Below, in pieces: positions 43,563 through 51,192 of a stretch of 64,000 bases of DNA. Source of the DNA: Corynebacterium tuberculostearicum (GTDB lineage Bacteria > Actinomycetota > Actinomycetes > Mycobacteriales > Mycobacteriaceae). Made by a program: the position numbers and the translations under genes. Each line of letters starts with the position of its first letter. Position 1 is the first letter of the stretch. The notes beneath the pieces were generated by a model. The model did not search any database, had not been told where the DNA came from, and saw only the letters and a program-made list of their open reading frames with translations. Location: the NCBI RefSeq assembly GCF_030506365.1, contig NZ_CP073092.1:558001-622000 (forward strand). Reading direction: 5' to 3'.

Positions 43563-44567
43563 ATGACTCACGGTCAATCGCATGCCACGCACGTGGATCT
43601 TGGTGATCCGCAGCTCAACGAGCGCATTGGTGCGGGCATGGAAGCAGTAGAAGACAAGCTGCGCAGTGAAATCGACCGCGGCCAGGACTTCTTAAAGGAC
43701 AAGGTCAGCCACCTGTCTAAGGCCGGTGGCAAGCGCTTTCGCCCCATGATGGCGCTGCTGGCCTCCGAGTATGGTCCACGTCCGGGCTGCGAAGAGGTTG
43801 TTAAGGCCGCCACCGTCGTGGAAATGGTGCACGTAGCCACCCTTTATCATGACGATGTCATGGATGAGGCGGACCGCCGCCGCGGCGTGGAGTCTGCCAA
43901 CTCGCGGTGGAATAACTCCGTGGCCATCCTCGCCGGCGATGCGCTCCTGGCGCATGCCTCCCGCCTTATGAGTGAGCTGGATACCCACACCGTGGGCCAC
44001 TTTGCCGATACCTTTGAGGAGCTGGTGACCGGCCAGATGCGCGAAACCATCGGCGCGGGTGAGGCCAATGCCGTGGAGCATTACACGGCCGTTATCCGTG
44101 AAAAGACCGCGGTGCTCATCGCCTCTGCTGGTTACCTGGGCGCCTACCACTCCGGCGCCTCGGCCGAGCATGCCGCAGCCCTGCACCGCATTGGTGGTGC
44201 CATCGGCATGATCTTCCAGATTGTGGACGATGTCATCGACATCTTCTCTGACCCTAAGGAGTCCGGCAAGACCCCGGGAACGGACCTGCGCGAGGGCGTA
44301 TTTACCTTGCCGGTTCTCTACGCCTTGGAGGAAGAGGGCGAAGTGGGCGACAAGCTGCGTGAGCTGCTTACTGGCCCGCTGCATTCCGACGCCGAGGTGG
44401 AGCGCGCCATCGAGCTCCTGCACCAGTCTGGTGGCCGTCAGAAGGCGCTGGAGGACATCAATGCTTACCTGCGCACGGTGGAGGAGCAACTCGCCGTGCT
44501 ACCGGAGAACTCCGCGAGCCAGGCCTTGCGTCAATTGGCGGATTACACGGTGCGCCGCGTGGGCTAG
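43563..44567 (+). CDS. ispB: Polyprenyl diphosphate synthase (menaquinone side chain)
   Basis: The 334-residue all-helical prenyltransferase carries both aspartate-rich motifs, DDVMDEADRRRG and DDVIDIFSD, plus the GKRFRPMMALL region. It makes the long polyprenyl diphosphate used by MenA. The frame extends to 43464, but ATG 43563 follows AAGGAA. Its position next to menJ and menG matches the C. glutamicum order. The tRNA-Tyr gene lies downstream. Confidence 0.92.
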   Translation: MTHGQSHATHVDLGDPQLNERIGAGMEAVEDKLRSEIDRGQDFLKDKVSHLSKAGGKRFRPMMALLASEYGPRPGCEEVVKAATVVEMVHVATLYHDDVMDEADRRRGVESANSRWNNSVAILAGDALLAHASRLMSELDTHTVGHFADTFEELVTGQMRETIGAGEANAVEHYTAVIREKTAVLIASAGYLGAYHSGASAEHAAALHRIGGAIGMIFQIVDDVIDIFSDPKESGKTPGTDLREGVFTLPVLYALEEEGEVGDKLRELLTGPLHSDAEVERAIELLHQSGGRQKALEDINAYLRTVEEQLAVLPENSASQALRQLADYTVRRVG

Positions 44568-44676
44568 CTGCTTGGTTAAGCCCCTCTCTATAGCCCCATT
44601 CGCCCCTACTACGCTGGCGATTTGTAGGTGGGAGGGTGGTTCGTAGTAAAGTACTTACTCGCACCACACAGTGCAT

Positions 44677-44758
44677 GCCAGGTTGCCCGAGCGGCCAAAG
44701 GGAGCGGACTGTAAATCCGCCGGCATTGCCTTCAGAAGTTCGAATCTTCTACCTGGCA
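44677..44758 (+). tRNA. tRNA-Tyr (GTA)
   Basis: Acceptor GCCAGGT (44677-44683) pairs with ACCTGGC (44751-44757). The anticodon GTA is at 44711-44713 in ACTGTAAAT. The class II variable arm and the T-loop GTTCGAATC are present. The CCA end is not encoded as such. Confidence 0.95.
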
Positions 44759-44765
44759 CAGAATG

Positions 44766-44795
44766 AAACCCCGCAAGCAAAAGCTTGCGGGGTTT
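44766..44795 (+). terminator. Terminator of tRNA-Tyr
   Basis: AAACCCCGCAAGC (44766-44778) and GCTTGCGGGGTTT (44783-44795) form a perfect 13-bp stem with an AAAA loop. From here to the NRAMP promoter (44926) I see no gene with a start codon. Confidence 0.85.
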
Positions 44796-44925
44796 CAAGC
44801 GTACCTGCAGCTGTGAGGCGGGATCTACTCGCTGGGCTCCTGGGTGCGGGAGCTTTTAGCCTTGTGCCACACCGCATAAGCACTGGCGAGGAAAACAACT
44901 AAGAAAACCCCAGCGATCCCCTGGC

Positions 44926-44970
44926 TTGAACATATGGCGATGAAAACTAGACTTCAAGTAGTTGAACTTT
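44926..44970 (+). promoter_or_regulatory. mntH promoter and MntR-type operator
   Basis: TTGAAC (44926-44931) and TAGACT (44948-44953) form a promoter with 16-bp spacing. The segment 44949-44970 contains CTTCAA-GTAG-TTGAACTTT and matches the mntR operator (24798-24819) at 17 of 22 positions. It overlaps the -10 and predicted transcription start, a good position for repression. Confidence 0.75.
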
Positions 44971-44986
44971 TGGTATGGAGATGCCT

Positions 44987-46171
44987 ATGCGTAAGACCTT
45001 AATCAGCCTCACCGGCCCCGCCTTCGTTGCTGCAGTGGCTTACGTCGACCCCGGCAACGTAGCCGCCAACATCAGCGCCGGCTCCCACTACGGCTACCTC
45101 CTGGTGTGGGTACTCGTCGTGGCCAACCTCATGGCCATGTTCATCCAGTACCACTCCGCCAAACTGGGCCTAGTCACCCACCGCTCCCTGCCGGAAATCA
45201 TGGGCGAGCGTCTCTCCCGCCGCGCGCGCCTAGGCATGTGGGCCCAGGCCGAGCTCATCGCCGCGGCCACCGACCTCGCCGAAGTCATCGGCGGCGCCAT
45301 TGCCCTGCAACTCCTCTTCAACCTCCCCCTGTTCGCGGGCGCGCTCATCATCGGCGCGGTCTCCATCATTCTCCTCATCTTCCAGAAGAAGAACCAGTGG
45401 TTCGAGGGGCTTGTCATCGGCCTGCTCCTGGTCATCTGCATCGGCTTCCTTGCCGGCCTCGCCATCGCCCCGCCCGACCCCGCCGACGTGGCCGGCGGCC
45501 TCATCCCCCGCCTAGAGGGCAAGGACAGCATCCTGCTGGCCGCCTCCATGTTGGGCGCCACCGTCATGCCGCACGCCATTTACCTACACTCCTCCCTGAC
45601 CAAGCAGCGCTACCCCGACCTGGAAATCCCCCACGTGCTGGCCGGCACCCGCGCGGACATCGCCGTGGCGCTGTCCATCGCCGGGCTCGTCAACGTGGGC
45701 CTGCTGGTCCTGGCGGGCTCGGCCCTCTACGGCGTGGACGGCACAGAGACCATCTCCGGGGCCCACACGGCGATTGCCAGCCACCTCGGCCCGCTGGCCG
45801 GCGTTCTCTTCGCCATCGGCCTGCTGGCCAGCGGCCTCGCCTCGACGTCAGTGGGCGCCTACGCCGGCTCCGAAATCATGGACGGCCTGCTTCACATCAA
45901 GGTCCCCCTACTAGTCCGCCGCCTGGTCACGCTCATCCCGGCGCTGGTCATCATCGGCTGCGGGGTCGACCCCACTATGGCACTGGTGGTCAGCCAGGCA
46001 CTTCTTTCCCTGGGCATCCCCTTCGCCATCATCCCGCTTTTCCGCTATGCCGGCTCCCGGGACGTCATGGGTGAGTTCGCCGCGAAACCCTGGTCTATGG
46101 CCGTGGGCTGGACGCTTGCCGCGCTGGTCATCGCACTCAATCTCGCCCTCGTGCTCCTGCCGCTGCTCTAG
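44987..46171 (+). CDS. mntH: NRAMP-family manganese importer
   Basis: The 394-residue protein has about eleven membrane helices. Metal-binding residues of the family are visible in YVDPGNVAANI (helix 1) and MLGATVMPHAIYLHS (helix 6). MntH imports Mn2+ with protons. ATG 44975 and 44981 are in frame, but TGGAG at 44976-44980 fits ATG 44987. An MntR-type operator overlaps its promoter, placing it in one regulon with the Mn ABC importer at 26.7-30.3 kb. Confidence 0.93.
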   Translation: MRKTLISLTGPAFVAAVAYVDPGNVAANISAGSHYGYLLVWVLVVANLMAMFIQYHSAKLGLVTHRSLPEIMGERLSRRARLGMWAQAELIAAATDLAEVIGGAIALQLLFNLPLFAGALIIGAVSIILLIFQKKNQWFEGLVIGLLLVICIGFLAGLAIAPPDPADVAGGLIPRLEGKDSILLAASMLGATVMPHAIYLHSSLTKQRYPDLEIPHVLAGTRADIAVALSIAGLVNVGLLVLAGSALYGVDGTETISGAHTAIASHLGPLAGVLFAIGLLASGLASTSVGAYAGSEIMDGLLHIKVPLLVRRLVTLIPALVIIGCGVDPTMALVVSQALLSLGIPFAIIPLFRYAGSRDVMGEFAAKPWSMAVGWTLAALVIALNLALVLLPLL

Positions 46172-46191
46172 GCCGCCTACAATCAGCAGCC

Positions 46192-46581
46192 ATGATTGAA
46201 GTAGCAGCCGTCGTCATCCGCAACCCACAAGGCCACGTGCTTACCGTGCGCAAGAAGTCCTCCACCAAGTACCAACTGCCCGGCGGCAAGCCCGAGGCGG
46301 GCGAGGCGCTTGTCGACGCCGCCCTGCGCGAAGTTGCCGAAGAAGTAGGCCTCACCCTCGACGCCGAGAGCCTCAACAAACTCGGCACCTTCGACGCTCC
46401 CGCCGCCAACGAACCGGGCGAGGTCGTCGTCGGCACCATCTTCACCTACACCCGCACCGTCACCGCCGACGAACCCCATGCCGCCGCCGAAATCGGCGAC
46501 GCCGCCTGGGTCAACCCAGCAGCCCCCGACCGCGAGCTTGCACACCTGCTGCGCGACCGCGTCTTCCCCACGCTGGCCTAG
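46192..46581 (+). CDS. NUDIX hydrolase
   Basis: The 129-residue protein contains a full Nudix box, GGKPEAGEALVDAALREVAEEVG (G-x5-E-x7-REUxEExGU). It hydrolyses a nucleoside diphosphate linked to another moiety; the substrate cannot be inferred, and MutT-like sanitation is one option. TACAAT (46178-46183) is 8 nt before the ATG and no ribosome site is present, so the mRNA is probably leaderless. It follows mntH by 20 nt. Confidence 0.9.
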   Translation: MIEVAAVVIRNPQGHVLTVRKKSSTKYQLPGGKPEAGEALVDAALREVAEEVGLTLDAESLNKLGTFDAPAANEPGEVVVGTIFTYTRTVTADEPHAAAEIGDAAWVNPAAPDRELAHLLRDRVFPTLA

Positions 46582-46638
46582 CGCCAACTGTCAACACTTC
46601 GGCGTCATTGACCTCGAAACCATCAAGAGCTACCCTTT

Positions 46639-46663
46639 TGAACATGTTCACTGAACACGTTCA
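46639..46663. promoter_or_regulatory. Tandem palindromic operator over the tetR start codon
   Basis: TGAACATGTTCA (46639-46650, perfect palindrome) and TGAACACGTTCA (46652-46663, one mismatch) stand in tandem with a 13-bp period. The ATG of the TetR gene lies inside the first copy, and the -10 TACCCT (46631-46636) is just upstream. Confidence 0.65.
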
Positions 46664-47219
46664 CTCATCGCGCTCGGCCGCCAAAGCTGGCACCGTCAGC
46701 AAGGTCCTAGCCACCGCCTACGAACTCTTCCTCACTCAGGGCTACGCCACCACCAGCATCCGGACTATCGCATCCGAAGCTGGCGTTAGCGTGGGAACCG
46801 TCATGGGAGTCGGCGACAAACAAACGCTGCTCATCCGCACCATTGGCCAACACATTTCAGAACTCCACGATGACATCCGGGGACAATCCGATAGCCTTCT
46901 CGATGTCCTGAGACCTTTCCTCCAGATGTTTACCGGCCACGAAGAGCTCTCCCGCGCCTTTGGCGCAGCACTCATCCAACAAGGCAATCAAGGCGAAGCG
47001 CTCACCGCACTCAAAACGCTCCTGACCGATGAAATCACCCTGCGACTCGGCACCAGGCTCAGCAGCGCCGATGCGGCCGAGTACGCCGACCTGCTGTACA
47101 ACGTCTACCTCGGCTTACTCATCGGCTGGGCCGCCGGAATCTACGACACCGAGCACCTCACATCCCAAGCCGCCTCATCGATCGAACGCCTCAACACCGC
47201 ATTCGGAGTAACCCAATGA
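46644..47219 (+). CDS. TetR-family regulator
   Basis: The 191-residue protein has the TetR N-terminal HTH (KVLATAYELFLTQGYATTSIRTIASEAGVSVGTVMGVGDKQTLLIRTI) and a helical ligand domain typical of the family. The frame reaches back to 46608, but TACCCT lies 7 nt before ATG 46644 and there is no ribosome site, so a leaderless start is likely. Tandem palindromes over the start suggest autorepression. It overlaps the following membrane-protein gene (ATGA), its probable target. Confidence 0.85.
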   Translation: MFTEHVHSSRSAAKAGTVSKVLATAYELFLTQGYATTSIRTIASEAGVSVGTVMGVGDKQTLLIRTIGQHISELHDDIRGQSDSLLDVLRPFLQMFTGHEELSRAFGAALIQQGNQGEALTALKTLLTDEITLRLGTRLSSADAAEYADLLYNVYLGLLIGWAAGIYDTEHLTSQAASSIERLNTAFGVTQ

Positions 47220-47578
47220 TCCTAGAATCTTCCCCAGCCTGGCCCTCCCTTCTACTAGCAGCCATTCTGCTTGGCGACGCCGCCCTCTCCCTCAAACCAG
47301 TCCCCTTCATCGAAGCCTGCCTCAGCGGCGTCAAACTCCCCAAGGACTGGTGGTGGGCGCTCATTGTCATCAAGTGCCTCGCCGCCGTAGGACTCATTGC
47401 CGGCCTCTGGTTCCCCGGCGTAGGAATCACAGCCATGATTGGAGTCATCGCCTATTTCTGCGCGGCCGCAGCAGCCCATGTCCGCGCCCACTTCCTCGGT
47501 AGCGCATTCTGGATCAACTGCTTAGGCATGCTCGCATTCTCCATCGGAGTACTGATCCTGACGCTCGCACTGAATTAA
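47216..47578 (+). CDS. DoxX-like four-helix membrane protein
   Basis: The 120-residue protein has four hydrophobic helices (about 8-25, 46-66, 68-88 and 98-118) and resembles DoxX-like/DUF4267 proteins. The motif KPVPFIEACLSGVKLPKDWWWALIVIKCLAAVGLIAGLWFPG is typical of these families. ATG overlaps the TetR stop by 4 nt, so the two form an operon that the TetR protein probably controls. Confidence 0.75.
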   Translation: MILESSPAWPSLLLAAILLGDAALSLKPVPFIEACLSGVKLPKDWWWALIVIKCLAAVGLIAGLWFPGVGITAMIGVIAYFCAAAAAHVRAHFLGSAFWINCLGMLAFSIGVLILTLALN

Positions 47579-47666
47579 GACACCAGTCAACCTTTCACGG
47601 CTTCCTGAAGGCAGATACATCATTGCACCTCTTGAATGATGACTTGATGCTTTCTACCCTAAAGGT

Positions 47667-47909
47667 ATGCGCACGACGATAAACCTCCCGCCGAAACTCC
47701 TTGAAGAAACGAAGATCCAAGCCAAAGCCAACAATGTCACTTTGAGCTCATACGTCGAAGAGGCGGTCCGCGCTGCCCTCAAGAAAGAAGCCCGCATCAG
47801 TACCGAAGACACCCCCGTTAACCTGCCCTCCTTCGATTGCGGCGGACCGGCTCTAGTTGATCTCAGCAACAAAGAAGCTGTGTGGGCGGTACTCGATGAT
47901 CATTCCTGA
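47667..47909 (+). CDS. VapB-like ribbon-helix-helix antitoxin
   Basis: The 80-residue protein starts with an RHH DNA-binding motif (MRTTINLPPKLLEETKIQAKANNVTLSSYVEEAVRAAL) and has a C-terminal toxin-binding tail (FDCGGPALVDLSNKEAVWAVLDD). TACCCT (47655-47660) lies 6 nt before the ATG, indicating a leaderless message. Its 3' end overlaps the start of a truncated VapC gene by 14 nt, the usual vapBC layout. Confidence 0.85.
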   Translation: MRTTINLPPKLLEETKIQAKANNVTLSSYVEEAVRAALKKEARISTEDTPVNLPSFDCGGPALVDLSNKEAVWAVLDDHS

Positions 47910-48042
47910 TGTCAACATTCTCGTTTATGCCTTCCACTCCGCTGCACCGCAACATAAACCCGCTCAACAATGGCTAAGTAGCGCTCTAAATCGGCATGAA
48001 ACAATTGGACTCCTGGATGTTGTGGCAACGGGCTTGAAGTAG
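47896..48042 (+). pseudogene. VapC PIN-domain toxin, truncated
   Basis: The first 45 codons read as a normal PIN toxin (MIIPDVNILVYAFHSAAPQHK, then WLSSALNRHETIGLLDVVATG), with the first catalytic Asp in PDVN. The frame then ends at TAG 48040 after 48 residues, whereas complete VapC proteins have about 130-140. The remaining PIN acidic residues are absent, so the RNase is inactive. The sequence after about 48034 is AT-richer and unrelated, which points to a recombination junction rather than a point mutation. Confidence 0.8.
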
Positions 48043-48368
48043 AAAAAGCCATTTCCTAGCCTGCGAGAAATATCTGGCAATGAGGTGGAATCCGATCCCG
48101 CCAGGGTCTTGGCAACGTATACCGCATTCAAACCGCCAATGAAATAGCCGAGGCAGAGCAATGATGAAATACCAACTGCAATCTTTAGCAAAACTGTTAA
48201 GGATGAATGGTGGGGTCCTTTAATCTTTAACTCCTCTCATTTTGGCCTTCAGGACCAGCAAACTACACCTTTCTAAGGCGCTGTGTACAAACAGGCGTGC
48301 TCGGTAGCCATACCATCAGGCACAGAAAGTCACTGTAGAGATGAAGGTACGGGGTTAAGCGATAGGAT
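48043..48368. other. Non-coding, degraded stretch between vapC remnant and DUF2335 gene
   Basis: This 326-bp stretch is lower in GC than the surroundings and has no complete gene. On the minus strand, a TTG-started frame from 48191 reads a membrane-like N-terminus (VGISSLLCLGYFIGGLNAVYVA), then LPDISRRLGNGFFYFKP. It continues into the antisense of vapC, so it may be the stump of another gene cut at the same junction. I see no RNA gene or tandem repeat. Confidence 0.45.
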
Positions 48369-48953
48369 ATGGGATATGAAGAAGATCCGAACGATGCTGG
48401 ACGGGGTAAACGAGATTCACCTATTTCAAAGCCAGCGAGTAGCGCAGGCAGCGCAGCAAGCGCATCTGCGCAATCGGACTCGCAGTTATCGGGCGCACCG
48501 GAAAATAAACGTAGCGATTTCCCACCAGTTGGAGGAGCGCTCCCTGGCGTAAATAGGCTTTCTAACCTTGATGACCAAATTGCTGTGTGGGCGCTTCAGG
48601 GGCCAACTCCGCATCCACAGATAATCAAACAGCACAATGACATTCAGCCGGGCGCAGGCGATCGGATTATGGAGGACGCTCATGCAGATATTGTCCTCGA
48701 TAGGAAAGTTACAGCAGAATCTTTCGAGTACGCGATATTTGAATCAAAAGTACGGCTCTTTACAACCGTAGGTGTCATTTTCGGCGCGCTGATCCTTATA
48801 CCGGCGATACTCGTTCTTTTTGACCCACCGGAATCCATAGTTGGTACTGCGGCGGTGGGCCTGGCGGCAGCAAGCCCTCTAGTCCGCATCCTCATTGGCC
48901 CTAAGCAATCTCAGAAGGACCAGTTAGAGAGCGCGGAGCGGGGAGGGGTTTAA
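48369..48953 (+). CDS. DUF2335-like membrane protein
   Basis: The 194-residue protein has a low-complexity Ser/Ala-rich N-terminus (about 1-60). A segment HNDIQPGAGDRIMEDAHADI resembles the DUF2335 motif, with two hydrophobic helices following near 128-148 and 155-175. DUF2335 proteins are small membrane proteins of unknown role often found in mobile or phage-like DNA. The lower GC and the neighbouring degraded vapC support an accessory origin. It is convergent with the phosphohexomutase gene and overlaps its 3' end by 4 nt. The start is uncertain. Confidence 0.6.
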   Translation: MGYEEDPNDAGRGKRDSPISKPASSAGSAASASAQSDSQLSGAPENKRSDFPPVGGALPGVNRLSNLDDQIAVWALQGPTPHPQIIKQHNDIQPGAGDRIMEDAHADIVLDRKVTAESFEYAIFESKVRLFTTVGVIFGALILIPAILVLFDPPESIVGTAAVGLAAASPLVRILIGPKQSQKDQLESAERGGV

Positions 48954-50530
48954 ATCCCGAAGTAGGCGCGCAGGTCGGCCGCAATGGCATCGAGGCGGTC
49001 GGCATCGGGGGATTCGAGGTAGCACTTCAGCTTCGGCTCGGTACCGGAGGGGCGCACGATGACACGGTCATCGTTGTCGGTGAAGAACTTGGATCCTTGG
49101 GCGAATTTCTCTACCTTCGCCACGGGTGAGCCAGCCAGTTCGGTGGGCGGGGTAGATGCGACCTTATCCATCGCTTGGGCGATGATGCTGAGGTCATCGA
49201 CGCGGAAGGTCAGCGGCTGGGTGTAGAGGGCACCCACGGTGGCGTAGATGCCTTCCAGGCGCTCTAGCAAGGTGGTTCCTGCGGCCTTGCACTCGGCCGC
49301 GAGGCTGGCGAGCACTACGGAGGTAGCGACGCCGTCCTTGTCGCGGACAGCGGTGGGGTCGGGGCAGAAACCAATGGCCTCCTCATAACCAAAGGCGAGG
49401 TCCGGGGTGCGGGCGATCCACTTGAAACCGGTGAGCGTCTCTTCGTGGCCGAGGCCATAGTGGGCGGCGATGCGCCCGAGCAGGCGGGAGGAGACGAGTG
49501 AGTTGGCGAAGTTGCCTGTCGCGCCCTGGCGGGCAAGGTAATCGCCCAAAAGGGCGCCGGTTTCATCGCCGGTGAGCTGGCGCCACGTGCCTGAGGACGT
49601 GGGCACAGCGGCGGCGCAGCGATCCGCATCCGGGTCATAAGCGATAAGAATATCGGCGCCGATCTCCTCAGCGTGGCGGATGCCCAAGTCGAGGGCGCCA
49701 GGCTCTTCCGGGTTGGGGAAAGAGACGGTGGGGAAATCGGGATCCGGTTGGGCCTGCTCAGGAACCAGCGAGACGCGGAACCCGCAGCGGGTCAGGAGCT
49801 TTTCGCCCAAGGCAGCACCGACGCCGTGCATGGCGGTCAGCGCGATGGTGACATCGGTATGTGCGCCCACGAGCTGCGCGGCGCGGTCGAGGTACTCGGC
49901 GCGGGTATCGACGTCCGCGATGTTCTCGGTGGTTAGCGGGACTTCATCGGCATGGGGTGCCGCGGCGATGGCGGCGGCGATTTCGGCATCGGCGGGAGAG
50001 ACCAGCTGTACGCCTTCTGCCGGCCCAGTGGCGATGCGGCCGCCCAGGTAGACCTTGTAGCCATTATCGGCCGGCGGGTTATGCGAGGCAGTGACCATAA
50101 TTCCGGCATCCGCCTTGAGCGAGCGGACCGTGAAGGCGGTCAGCGGGGTAGGGTTCTGCGCCGGCAGAACCAAGGCCTTGCCACCGGCCGCGGATATGAC
50201 CTGTGCGGCATCGCGCTGGAACTGCGCGGAGCCGTGGCGGGCATCGCAACCAATGGCTACCACTGGGGTATCCACGTGCTGTTTGAGCCAGGAGATAAGC
50301 CCATAGGTGGTGCGGATGACTACGGCGCGATTCATGCGAGACTCGCCCGCGCCCACGGCGGCGCGCAGGCCTGCGGTGCCGAAGGCGAGGGGACCGGCGA
50401 AGGCGGCGGCGAGCTCGTCAGTATTGCCCTCTTCAATCCAGGTCATCACTTGGCGGGCAGTGTCTGGATCGGGGTCGTGCTCGGCCCAGGTGCGGGCGTA
50501 GTCATAATCCACGGCGGCGGCCTTCGACAT
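48950..50530 (-). CDS. Phospho-sugar mutase (phosphoglucomutase/phosphomannomutase family)
   Basis: The 526-residue alpha-D-phosphohexomutase shows the active phosphoserine loop TASHNPPADNGYKVYLGG, the metal loop DPDADR, the sugar-binding GYEEAIGF region and the phosphate-binding RPSGTEPKLK. In the operon after deoC it may act as a phosphopentomutase-like or broad mutase, linking ribose-1-phosphate released by DeoD to ribose-5-phosphate. That role is an inference from context. ATG 50530 lies 3 nt after the deoC stop. Confidence 0.88.
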   Translation of the reverse strand: MSKAAAVDYDYARTWAEHDPDPDTARQVMTWIEEGNTDELAAAFAGPLAFGTAGLRAAVGAGESRMNRAVVIRTTYGLISWLKQHVDTPVVAIGCDARHGSAQFQRDAAQVISAAGGKALVLPAQNPTPLTAFTVRSLKADAGIMVTASHNPPADNGYKVYLGGRIATGPAEGVQLVSPADAEIAAAIAAAPHADEVPLTTENIADVDTRAEYLDRAAQLVGAHTDVTIALTAMHGVGAALGEKLLTRCGFRVSLVPEQAQPDPDFPTVSFPNPEEPGALDLGIRHAEEIGADILIAYDPDADRCAAAVPTSSGTWRQLTGDETGALLGDYLARQGATGNFANSLVSSRLLGRIAAHYGLGHEETLTGFKWIARTPDLAFGYEEAIGFCPDPTAVRDKDGVATSVVLASLAAECKAAGTTLLERLEGIYATVGALYTQPLTFRVDDLSIIAQAMDKVASTPPTELAGSPVAKVEKFAQGSKFFTDNDDRVIVRPSGTEPKLKCYLESPDADRLDAIAADLRAYFGI

Positions 50531-50533
50531 GGC

Positions 50534-51181
50534 TTAAAGCTCCTCGAGGATCTTGGCTGAGGAAGACAGGCCCAGGCGGGTTGCGCCGGCCTCAATCATG
50601 GCCAAGGCGTCCTTGGCGGTGCGGATGCCGCCAGAGGCCTTCACGCCTAGCTTGTCGCCTACGGTCTCGCGCATGAGCTTAACGGCGTGTACGGAGGCGC
50701 CGCCGGCCGGGTGGAAACCAGTGGAGGTCTTGACAAAGTCCGCTTGGGCGGCTGCGGCGGCCTTGCAGGCGAGGACAATGGCGTCGTCGGAAAGCGCGGC
50801 AGACTCGATGATGACCTTGAGTACCTTGCCTGGGATGGCATCGCGCACGGCCTGGATTTCGGCCTGCAGATCCTCGGCGCGGCCCTCGATGGCCAGCGGG
50901 ATATTGATGACCATGTCCACCTCTTCGGCGCCATCGGCAACCGCGCGGGCCGCCTCAGCGGCCTTAATCTCCGGCTTCACGGCGCCGGAAGGAAAGCCCA
51001 CGACGGTGGCAATGTGCAGCGAATCAGGAACCTCGATGGGCAGGGCGGACGGGGAAACGCAGACGGAGTAGGTGCCCAGCTCGGCCGCCTCATTCACCAA
51101 GGCGCGGAACTGATCCGGGGTGGCCTCCGGCTTGAGCAGGGTGTGGTCGATGATGGAAGCAACGTCGGTGCGGGAAGTCAT
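50534..51181 (-). CDS. deoC: Deoxyribose-phosphate aldolase
   Basis: DeoC cleaves 2-deoxyribose-5-phosphate to acetaldehyde and glyceraldehyde-3-phosphate. The 215-residue class I aldolase shows [28 protein letters not shown] and the Schiff-base lysine region FVKTSTGF, followed by [15 protein letters not shown]. An AAGGAGAA site precedes the ATG. It lies 11 nt downstream of the MFS gene in the same operon. Confidence 0.95.
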   Translation of the reverse strand: MTSRTDVASIIDHTLLKPEATPDQFRALVNEAAELGTYSVCVSPSALPIEVPDSLHIATVVGFPSGAVKPEIKAAEAARAVADGAEEVDMVINIPLAIEGRAEDLQAEIQAVRDAIPGKVLKVIIESAALSDDAIVLACKAAAAAQADFVKTSTGFHPAGGASVHAVKLMRETVGDKLGVKASGGIRTAKDALAMIEAGATRLGLSSSAKILEEL

Positions 51182-51192
51182 AATTGTTCTCC

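Noticed and set aside
44827..44926. Minus-strand frame reading a membrane helix (GVFLVVFLASAYAVWHKAK)
   Set aside because: The frame has a stop just upstream and no ATG, GTG or TTG before the helix, so it is at most a remnant.
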